From: Labilithrix luteola | Lineage (GTDB): Bacteria > Myxococcota_A > Polyangia > Polyangiales > Polyangiaceae | Assembly: GCA_026225435.1 (NCBI GenBank) | Contig: JAMFST010001044.1 | Location: 1-9,090, forward strand | Length of the DNA: 9,090 nt | Direction: 5' to 3' | Shown here: piece after piece, positions 1-4,897 of the stretch | Layout of the letters: each line of letters begins with the position of its first letter | Position numbering within the stretch: position 1 is the stretch's first letter | Translations under genes and position numbers: made by a program | Notes under the pieces: model-generated | Databases searched by the model: none | Seen by the model: only the letters and a program-made list of their open reading frames with translations | What the model was told of the DNA's origin: nothing

Positions 1-242
1 CGCTGGTGCACGGGCTGCGCATGTCGCTCGCCGAGGTGCGCGCCGTCGTCGAGCGTCTCGCGTCGGTGACGCTCGAGCAGCGACGCGCGCTCACCGGGAT
101 GGAACCGAAGCGCGCGGACGTGATCGTCGCCGGCGGGCTCGTCACGCTGACGCTGCTCGAAGCGCTCGGCGCCGAGGGGATGCGCGTTTCGGATCGCGGC
201 GTGCGCTGGGGGCTCGCGGCGAAGCTTCTTGCGGAGGGGTGA
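1..242 (+). CDS. Ppx/GppA family phosphatase, C-terminal fragment
   Basis: This is the last 80 codons of a gene that begins left of the window; the frame is open to the edge. The fragment ends with the pattern typical of the C-terminal end of exopolyphosphatase / pppGpp phosphohydrolase proteins: a helix with many leucines, the run RADVIVAGG (codons at about 115-141), then a VSDRGVRWGL segment just before the stop. In the family the usual form is 'P.RADVI.aG...l', then 'vSd.GlReGl', so Trp replaces the usual Glu here. Members hydrolyse the terminal phosphate of polyphosphate or pppGpp in the cytoplasm. The catalytic ATPase-like fold lies outside the window, so polyphosphatase and pppGpp phosphatase cannot be told apart. 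The TGA stop falls inside an 8-bp inverted repeat. Confidence 0.8.
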   Translation, partial: LVHGLRMSLAEVRAVVERLASVTLEQRRALTGMEPKRADVIVAGGLVTLTLLEALGAEGMRVSDRGVRWGLAAKLLAEG

Positions 243-287
243 GCGGCTCGCTCCGTCCCGGCGGAAAGATCTTTTCGGACCGCTCAC
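239..287 (+). terminator. Possible terminator stem beginning at the phosphatase stop codon
   Basis: GTGAGCGG (239-246) is perfectly complementary to CCGCTCAC (280-287), giving an 8-bp stem whose left arm contains the TGA stop. The 33-base loop holds the perfect palindrome AAAGATCTTT (265-274). No T-run follows, so this is not a classical intrinsic terminator; it may be a factor-assisted end or RNA-stabilising structure. Weak call. Confidence 0.3.
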
Positions 288-298
288 CACATTGTGGT
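286..298. promoter_or_regulatory. Perfect palindrome, candidate operator upstream of cdnL
   Basis: ACCACA (286-291), a central T, then TGTGGT (293-298) make a perfect 13-base inverted repeat. It lies 40 bases upstream of the -35 element of the predicted cdnL promoter, a usual place for an activator site. A 6+6 palindrome can arise by chance about twice in 9 kb, so position is the main argument. The binding protein is unknown. Confidence 0.3.
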
Positions 299-338
299 CA
301 ACGGTTGATCCAGCGCACAAAAATCGACCGGGGGGAAT

Positions 339-368
339 TTGACCGAAGGCCACCTTCCGGGCTACAGT
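339..368 (+). promoter_or_regulatory. Predicted sigma-70/sigma-A-type promoter for cdnL
   Basis: TTGACC (339-344, five of six matches to TTGACA) and TACAGT (363-368, four of six to TATAAT) are separated by 18 bases. This is the best promoter match in the window. The spacer contains the small inverted repeat GAAGG-CCA-CCTTC (345-357), between the two polymerase contact elements, where a repressor could sit. Transcription would start near 375, giving a leader of about 195 bases before the cdnL ATG. Confidence 0.55.
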
Positions 369-374
369 GCATCA

Positions 375-571
375 GCCTACTTCCCTACCTGTACCTCCAC
401 TGTCGTCGGAGGTCGCTCTCTGTCAGAGCGCCTTCCGGCTCAACAAGTAGAGGTAGTCGTTCAGCGGAATATCGCTGACCGATGTTCGCTTCGTAGCCAG
501 GTCCGCGGGCCGCGCAAAGTTTTTTTCAATGCGCGCGTTCGTTTTTTCCGACTCGAGGAGACCTAGTATCC
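375..571 (+). promoter_or_regulatory. Long structured 5' leader of cdnL
   Basis: This region holds no convincing gene; the short open frames through it lack the third-position GC bias of the neighbours. It holds several possible RNA hairpins in a row. ACCTCC/GGAGGT (393-398 with 408-413) and CGCTCT/AGAGCG (414-419 with 425-430) abut directly and are enclosed by CTACCT/AGGTAG (385-390 with 451-456). TCAGCG/CGCTGA (461-466 with 473-478) follows. A GC-rich self-complementary patch (500-515) precedes seven T's (520-526), and CGCGC/GCGCG (511-515 with 531-535) precedes six T's (542-547). The last two structures share bases 511-515 and cannot both form. The layout resembles an attenuator, but this is inference from complementarity without energy calculation. 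Confidence 0.4.
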
Positions 572-1078
<507 letters not shown>

Positions 1079-1088
1079 AGCACGATGA

Positions 1089-1106
1089 GCTGAAGACGGC
1101 TTCAGC
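1089..1106. terminator. Hairpin 1 in the convergent junction after cdnL
   Basis: GCTGAAG (1089-1095) and CTTCAGC (1100-1106) form a perfect 7-bp stem with a four-base ACGG loop, 11 bases after the cdnL stop. No T-run follows on either strand. It probably helps end cdnL transcription or protects its 3' end, together with the larger hairpin at 1122-1155. Confidence 0.45.
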
Positions 1107-1115
1107 GCAGACGCT

Positions 1116-1376
1116 TCAAACGGAGCTCGGCTCGCTATCCAGCAAGCCGAGCTCCCACGTTTCACCGGGCTCCCGCAGGGCCGTGGTCACGACGTCGATG
1201 CGCCGGAGGATCTCCTCCGAGCCGGGCGGGGCAGTGATCACGCCGAGCGCGACGTTCCCCGGCCACTGCCAGAGTCGCACCGCGACGACCCCTTCGATGG
1301 CGTAGACGACCTCGATCGCCCGTCGCAGCCGCGGAGAGAGCTCCGTGGGCGGTGCGGGAGGCGGAGGGGTCGTCAT
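1116..1376 (-). CDS. Small conserved-looking protein of unknown function, last gene of the ABC operon
   Basis: The product is 86 residues from the ATG at 1376, or 97 from a TTG at 1409. I do not recognise a named family. A proline-rich start (MTTPPPPAPP) is followed by one compact alpha/beta-looking domain: a helix RLRRAIEVVYAIEGV, a strand VVAVRLWQWPGNVALGVIT, a second helix around SEEILRRIDVVTTAL, and ETWELGLLDSE. There is no signal peptide or membrane segment, so it should be cytoplasmic. It lies directly behind the membrane-protein gene (the TTG is 3 bases after that stop), suggesting co-transcription and perhaps translational coupling. Neither start has a strong ribosome-binding site; ATG was chosen as the commoner codon. 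Strong third-position GC bias and ordered hydrophobicity support real coding. A regulatory or accessory subunit role is only a guess. Confidence 0.65.
   Translation of the reverse strand: MTTPPPPAPPTELSPRLRRAIEVVYAIEGVVAVRLWQWPGNVALGVITAPPGSEEILRRIDVVTTALREPGETWELGLLDSEPSSV
1122..1155. terminator. Strong hairpin 2 in the convergent junction, overlapping the end of the small minus-strand gene
   Basis: GGAGCTCGGCT (1122-1132) pairs perfectly with AGCCGAGCTCC (1145-1155). After one C/A mismatch the stem continues with GCT/AGC (1134-1136 with 1141-1143) around an ATCC loop. That is 14 of 15 pairs, the longest inverted repeat I found in the window. It lies 44 bases past the cdnL stop and also spans the last codons of the convergent gene. 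Both strands would fold, so it could act in both directions, although neither side has a T tract. Confidence 0.5.
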
Positions 1377-1412
1377 CGTCGGCTGCTCGTTACCATCGCT
1401 CCGCGGCAATCC

Positions 1413-2456
1413 TCACGGAAACAGCGACACGCCGCCGGCGACGATGGCGTAGCGGAGGACGGGGAGCGCGCCGACGGCGAGCGCGACCATCCAGGCGATC
1501 GCCTGCCCTCGCAAGCGCGGACGGACGAAGGCGCCGAGCGCGGCGCCGGGCGGCTGCTTGCGGAGGAGGAGCGCGCCGAGAGCCGCGCCGGTCCCCCAGA
1601 TGACGGCGAGGAAGATCGAGCCGAAGAGCGGGAACCCGAGGCCGTAGACATCGCTGCGCAGGAGGCAGAACGGGCAGAGATGGCCGGGGAGCTCGAAGGC
1701 GTGCGGCGCGACCTCGAGGACCGCCGCGCCGAGCGCGAAGGGGAGCGCTGCGAGGCCGAGAAGGCCGGAGAGCATGACGGCGCGCGCGCCGTGACGAGTC
1801 GCGTCCCGCGTGGCTGCCCGAGCCGAGACGAGCCAGGCGGTGATCGCCGAGGCGGCGATGATCAGCGGGCCGAGGGTGGACACGAGCTGCCGCGGGCCGT
1901 GGACGAAGGCGGCGGTGGCGGGCGCGGCGCCATCGAGCCCCACCGAGCAGCACGAGGCGACGACGGTGAGATCGAGGCCGAGGAAGAAGCGCGCGTTGAG
2001 GGCGAAGTCGAGGAGGGCGAGCGGCGCGGCGGCGATGGAGAGCGTCGCCAGGGGGCGCACCAGCGACAGATCGCGCACCCGCGCGTCGAGAGCGAACAGC
2101 TGCGCGAGGGTGCCGGCGGCGAGCGCCAGGATCAGGCTGACGAAGAGCGCGAGGAAGCCGAGCGGGCTCGCCTCGAACACGCCGTAGGCGCACATGGCGC
2201 CGCGCACGCTGTGACTGAGCCTGTCGGCGGCGAGCACGGTGAAAAGGAGCGAGCCGGCCGCGAGGACCGAGCCGACGCGCACGAAGGTGGATCCGAGCTC
2301 CGCCTGCCGCTCGAGGGCGAGCTGCCCTTCGGAGGCCCGGGCGACGTCGAAGTGACGGAGCACCTTCGCCGAGACCCACGCGCCGCGCGCGAAGAGCGCC
2401 ACCGTGACCAGGCCGACGGCCAGGCGGAGGAAGATCCAGGGCTCGAGGAGGTTCAT
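1413..2456 (-). CDS. Eight-helix integral membrane protein with periplasmic cysteine clusters, partner of the ABC ATPase
   Basis: The 347-residue product has eight likely membrane helices, at about residues 7-27, 60-78, 97-122, 135-161, 190-211, 225-249, 272-298 and 317-342. The loops after helices 1, 3, 5 and 7 are rich in Arg/Lys. By the positive-inside rule the N-terminus is outside, and loops 2, 4 and 6 face the periplasm. All five cysteines lie in these three loops: C89 (MCAYG), C169-C170 (SCCSVG) and the CxxC pair C261/C264 (HLCPFC), with H82, H252 and H259 nearby. I do not recognise the family. The CxxC next to a helix recalls thiol-redox or metal-handling membrane proteins, but that is inference. 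The start codon overlaps the stop of the ATPase gene by four bases (ATGA), so the two are translationally coupled. The protein lacks the large extracytoplasmic domain of the FtsX/MacB permeases that usually partner LolD-like ATPases. Confidence 0.8.
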   Translation of the reverse strand: MNLLEPWIFLRLAVGLVTVALFARGAWVSAKVLRHFDVARASEGQLALERQAELGSTFVRVGSVLAAGSLLFTVLAADRLSHSVRGAMCAYGVFEASPLGFLALFVSLILALAAGTLAQLFALDARVRDLSLVRPLATLSIAAAPLALLDFALNARFFLGLDLTVVASCCSVGLDGAAPATAAFVHGPRQLVSTLGPLIIAASAITAWLVSARAATRDATRHGARAVMLSGLLGLAALPFALGAAVLEVAPHAFELPGHLCPFCLLRSDVYGLGFPLFGSIFLAVIWGTGAALGALLLRKQPPGAALGAFVRPRLRGQAIAWMVALAVGALPVLRYAIVAGGVSLFP

Positions 2457-3205
2457 GACGTGGGCTCGCCCTCACCATGGCCAGCCAGCCGACCGGCGGC
2501 AAGCAACACGGTCCGCACGCGGGCCCGCGTGGAGCCTGCGCGGACGAGCTCTCCGGCGAAGCGGTCGTCATGGGTAGCGATGACCAGCGCGCGCCCCTCG
2601 GCCACCAGATCGATCAACAAGGCGACCAGATCGTCGGCGCGCTCGGCGTCGAGGTGCGCGGTCGGCTCGTCGAGCAGCAGGAGCGCCGGATCGCCGAGGA
2701 GCGCGCGGGCGAGCGCCACCCGTTGCCGCTCTCCCCCCGACAGACCGCGCGCGGCGACCGAGGCGAGCGGACCGACGCCGAAGCGACCGAGCAGCGACCG
2801 GGCGCGCTCGCGATCGGCCGCGGTGATCCCGTCCGGCACCCGCGCGAGCAGGGTGTTGTCGACGACGCTCATCCCCTCGATCAGCTGCACGTCCTGGAAG
2901 ACGAAGCCGACCCGCCGGCGGCGGACCTCGGCGCGGTGGCGATCGCGCAGGCGTGAGGTGGGCTCGCCGTCGAGGAGCACCTCGCCGCTGGTGGGGGAGA
3001 GCATGGCGCCGAGGAGCGCGAGGAGGGTCGTCTTGCCGCTGCCGCTCGGCCCGCGAAGGAGCACCAGCTCGCCGCGCTCGACCACCAGGTCGATCCCCTC
3101 GAGCACCACGCGCCGGTCGCGGCCGTCGTGGATCCGCTTGGTGAGGGCGCGCGCTTCGACCGCCGGAGGCGCCGACGGGGAAGCGGACGAAGACGGGTCG
3201 GACAT
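2453..3205 (-). CDS. ABC transporter ATP-binding protein, LolD/MacB-like
   Basis: The 250-residue product is a single complete nucleotide-binding domain. From the chosen start the motifs are Walker A GPSGSGKTT (residues 52-60), Q-loop Gln104 (VFQD), signature LSGGERQR (155-162), Walker B LLLLDEP (175-181) with Glu180, D-loop AHLD and H-loop His212 (ATHDD). All catalytic residues are intact, so it should hydrolyse ATP at the inner face of the cytoplasmic membrane. Length and motif spacing fit the LolD/MacB/SalX-type ATPases. The start at 3205 is preferred over an ATG at 3250 because a GGAGG site stands six bases before it. The gene heads a three-gene operon and overlaps the membrane-protein gene by four bases. 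The substrate is unknown; the partner is not a normal FtsX-type permease, so lipoprotein release cannot be assumed. Confidence 0.93.
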   Translation of the reverse strand: MSDPSSSASPSAPPAVEARALTKRIHDGRDRRVVLEGIDLVVERGELVLLRGPSGSGKTTLLALLGAMLSPTSGEVLLDGEPTSRLRDRHRAEVRRRRVGFVFQDVQLIEGMSVVDNTLLARVPDGITAADRERARSLLGRFGVGPLASVAARGLSGGERQRVALARALLGDPALLLLDEPTAHLDAERADDLVALLIDLVAEGRALVIATHDDRFAGELVRAGSTRARVRTVLLAAGRLAGHGEGEPTS

Positions 3206-3211
3206 GGTGCG

Positions 3212-3216
3212 CCTCC
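3212..3216 (-). promoter_or_regulatory. Ribosome-binding site deciding the start of the ABC ATPase gene
   Basis: On the minus strand GGAGG is followed by six bases and the ATG at 3205. No comparable site precedes the in-frame ATG at 3250, so the shorter protein is the better model. Confidence 0.7.
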
Positions 3217-3343
3217 ACTGTGCCAGAGTGAGCCTCCTCGCGCCCGGCATGTCGTGGTGTGGCGAGCGGCGAGCGGGAGAAAGCGGCGCGACGGCGCGAT
3301 TTCGTCGCTGGCATCCCTCATGCTCCGGGTAGCCTCTGTGAAG

Positions 3344-3676
3344 ATGCGTCGCGGCGGATGGATCGGCTGGTTGGGAACGGGGCTCCTCGTGGGCCTGGCC
3401 GTCGCGTGCTCGATCAACCCGCAGCCGCTGCCGCCCGATCAGTACACCGGGGATGAGGGCGCCGGGGACGCGAGCACCGGTGCGACCGCCCCGGGCAACG
3501 GCAGTACGACCGAAGCCGACGGTGGCGTGGCGCTGGCTGCAGGGGACGGCGGCAACAATCCCGGCACCAACGAAGACGCGAGCACGGCCGACGGTGGCAC
3601 CGAAGCGGACAGCGGAGACGCCAGCGACGACGCGGGTGACGCGGGCGAAGGCGACGCCTCCCCCGACGCCGGCTGA
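3344..3676 (+). CDS. Small, extremely acidic lipoprotein
   Basis: The product is 110 residues from the ATG at 3344. Arg2-Arg3 and a hydrophobic stretch (WIGWLGTGLLVGLAVA) lead to Cys22 within LAVAC, a near-consensus lipobox, so it should be lipidated and exported. The mature start CSINPQPLPP resembles the N-termini of many small myxobacterial lipoproteins. The remaining about 80 residues are low-complexity Asp/Gly/Ala/Thr/Ser/Glu sequence with no Lys, Arg or His; I count 14 Asp and 5 Glu in the 89-residue mature part. No fold is apparent; it may be a flexible surface chain, a cation binder or a spacer. Upstream in-frame starts (ATG 3320, GTG 3338) are possible; 3344 gives the cleanest signal peptide. 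No clear ribosome-binding site or promoter is visible. It is divergent from the ABC operon, with 138 bases between the two starts. Confidence 0.75.
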   Translation: MRRGGWIGWLGTGLLVGLAVACSINPQPLPPDQYTGDEGAGDASTGATAPGNGSTTEADGGVALAAGDGGNNPGTNEDASTADGGTEADSGDASDDAGDAGEGDASPDAG

Positions 3677-3701
3677 CCTTCGGGAAAGCGGGCGGCCGGC
3701 G
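3667..3701. terminator. Possible bidirectional terminator between convergent genes
   Basis: CGCCGGC (3667-3673) and GCCGGCG (3695-3701) form a 7-bp inverted repeat around a 21-base loop. It spans the stop of the acidic lipoprotein and ends three bases before the stop codon of the convergent gene. There is no T-run, and short GC-only repeats are common in this DNA, so confidence is low. Confidence 0.25.
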
Positions 3702-3704
3702 GGT

Positions 3705-4271
3705 CTACCTCGGTGACTTTCCGCCAGGCAGGTACTCGTCGAGCACGCTGGCGGTGAAATCGGCGAGGATCGAGTCGGTCACGCGCAGCCGGCGAGAGAC
3801 CTCGCGGGCGATGTTGAGGATGATGAGCGTGTAGGACTTGAGGTCGTGGCGGTACAGCGCGTCCATGTCCTCCGTCGAGAGGCGCAGGATGCGCGACGGG
3901 CCGAGCGCGCGCACGCTGGCGGAGCGGTTCTGCATGTCGAGGATGGACATCTCGCCGAAGCTGTCCGTCGGGCCGAGGATGGCGACGCGCTGCTCGCGGC
4001 CGCGGCGGCTCTTCTTCAGCACCTCCATCTCGCCGTCGAGGATGACGTACATCTCGCGCGCGGCGTCCCCTTCGCGGAACATCACCTCGCCCGCCTCGAT
4101 GCGCATCGCCTTGAGGTGCTTCACCAGGTAGGCGAGCACCTCGTCCGAGAGGGCGCCGAAGAGGCCGATGTCGCGCAGGCGCTGGGCGTCGAGGGGCGGA
4201 TCGACCGGGCGCGACGGCGGAGCGGGCGGAACCGGGGGCGGCGGCGGAGTCGGCGGCGAAGCTGCGGTCAT
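3705..4271 (-). CDS. Stand-alone cyclic-nucleotide-binding domain protein
   Basis: The 188-residue product begins with a proline-rich tail (residues 6-26) and then has one cNMP-binding beta-roll at about 35-145, starting GLFGALSDEVLAYL. The glycine turn VILDGEMEV is at 77-84. The phosphate-binding cassette FGEMSILDMQNRSASV (105-120) keeps the key Glu107 and Arg116 that bind the ribose and phosphate of cAMP or cGMP, so binding looks possible. A C-terminal helical segment (YTLIILNIAREVSRRLR) follows, but there is no helix-turn-helix as in Crp/Fnr and no catalytic domain. It must therefore act through another protein or be a subunit. GAGGAGG stands seven bases before the ATG, inside the end of the acetyltransferase gene, whose stop is only two bases upstream. 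This tight spacing suggests a common operon and possibly a common function. Confidence 0.88.
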   Translation of the reverse strand: MTAASPPTPPPPPVPPAPPSRPVDPPLDAQRLRDIGLFGALSDEVLAYLVKHLKAMRIEAGEVMFREGDAAREMYVILDGEMEVLKKSRRGREQRVAILGPTDSFGEMSILDMQNRSASVRALGPSRILRLSTEDMDALYRHDLKSYTLIILNIAREVSRRLRVTDSILADFTASVLDEYLPGGKSPR

Positions 4272-4273
4272 GG

Positions 4274-4798
4274 TCAGGCCTCCTCGCGCGCGGGCGCGGA
4301 CTGCACCCCACCGAGGTCGCGCGTGAAGACGATGCGCTTCCTGCCGGGGCCGGCGTAGTCGTCGATCTCGCACGCGTCCCAGCCGAGCGCGAGGTGAAAG
4401 CGTTGCGACCCCTCGTTCCCCAAGGTGGTGATCGCCTTGAGGCGCTCGCACCCGGCACGGACGCAGACGTCGGTGAAGCTGTCGTACAGACGGCGACCGA
4501 CGCCGCGGCGGCGATACTCCGGATGGATGCCGACGAGGTGCACGTACCCGGTGCGCGCCGGTTCACTCGGCCCCGAGCCCTCGTGGGCGATGAACCCGAG
4601 GAGGAAGCCGATCAGCTGCCCGTCGTCCTCGATGGCCAGCGCTTGCTCGCCGAGCTCGTAGAAGAAGATGGGGTGGGCGAAGGTGTTGATCGGCCCGTCC
4701 CACCAGCGGTCGATGACCTCGACGATCTCGTCGAAATCCTTCTTGGTGATGCGCCGCGTCTGCATGGTCTTCATGCGTTCGTCGTGCGGGGGAGCCAT
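4274..4798 (-). CDS. GNAT-family N-acetyltransferase
   Basis: The product is up to 174 residues. The GNAT fold is visible from residue 14 (TRRITKKDFDEIVEVIDRWW). Strand 4 and motif A are YVHLVGIHPEYRRRGVGRRLY (about 85-105), with R98-G99-V100-G101 as the acetyl-CoA pyrophosphate loop. Motif B includes the conserved NEGSQRFHLALGW (128-140) and a final strand RKRIVFTRDL. A distinctive DRWWDGP...HPIFFYELG segment (30-50) suggests a specific subfamily I cannot name. The substrate could be a small molecule or a protein lysine. The start is uncertain: ATGs at 4798, 4774 and 4765 are all in frame and none has a strong ribosome-binding site; homologous GNATs often start close to the first strand, as the 4765 start would give. 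It is the first gene of a pair with the cNMP-binding protein. Confidence 0.88.
   Translation of the reverse strand: MAPPHDERMKTMQTRRITKKDFDEIVEVIDRWWDGPINTFAHPIFFYELGEQALAIEDDGQLIGFLLGFIAHEGSGPSEPARTGYVHLVGIHPEYRRRGVGRRLYDSFTDVCVRAGCERLKAITTLGNEGSQRFHLALGWDACEIDDYAGPGRKRIVFTRDLGGVQSAPAREEA
4279..4285 (-). promoter_or_regulatory. Strong ribosome-binding site of the cNMP-binding gene inside the GNAT gene
   Basis: GAGGAGG on the minus strand stands seven bases before the ATG at 4271 and lies within the last codons of the acetyltransferase gene. It fixes the start of the downstream gene, rejecting a 60-codon longer frame, and allows independent translation. Confidence 0.7.
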
Positions 4799-4883
4799 GG
4801 CGTGCGAGACTAGTCGTCGTCCGGTGCGCCCGTCGAGGGTCGAGCTTGCGCTTTTTGTTGAGCCGGTCGACGCCGATCGCTGG

Positions 4884-4897
4884 CTCTTGAAGGGCGG
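4884..4897 (+). repeat. First copy of a 14-base motif at a gene start
   Basis: CTCTTGAAGGGCGG lies exactly at the GTG start of the outer-membrane protein gene. Thirteen of its fourteen bases recur at 6344-6357, ending directly before an in-frame ATG of the next gene. It may be a shared translation-start context or operator. Confidence 0.3.

Noticed and set aside
339..566. A 75-codon frame across the cdnL leader
   Set aside because: It begins inside the -35 element of the predicted promoter, lacks codon bias, and does not resemble a leader peptide.
3206..3250. A 15-residue longer ABC ATPase starting at 3250
   Set aside because: The GGAGG site six bases before the ATG at 3205 is strong and the extra residues are not part of the domain.
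1680..3332. A 550-codon plus-strand frame opposite the ABC operon
   Set aside because: Composition is Arg/Ala/Glu/Ser-rich without structure, and the opposite strand has intact ABC motifs and clear membrane helices.
3206..3343. Promoters for the divergent ABC operon and acidic lipoprotein
   Set aside because: I found no convincing -35/-10 pair on either strand of this 138-base gap; promoters must exist nearby but cannot be placed.
3668..3700. GCCGGC repeats as part of a repeat family or CRISPR-like array
   Set aside because: There are only two short GC palindromes and no further spaced copies; no CRISPR, tRNA or rRNA was seen anywhere in the window.
4799..4896. Palindrome GACTAGTC (4808-4815) between the divergent GNAT and outer-membrane protein genes
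   Set aside because: Eight-base palindromes are frequent by chance, the flanks do not extend it, and no promoter elements could be placed around it.
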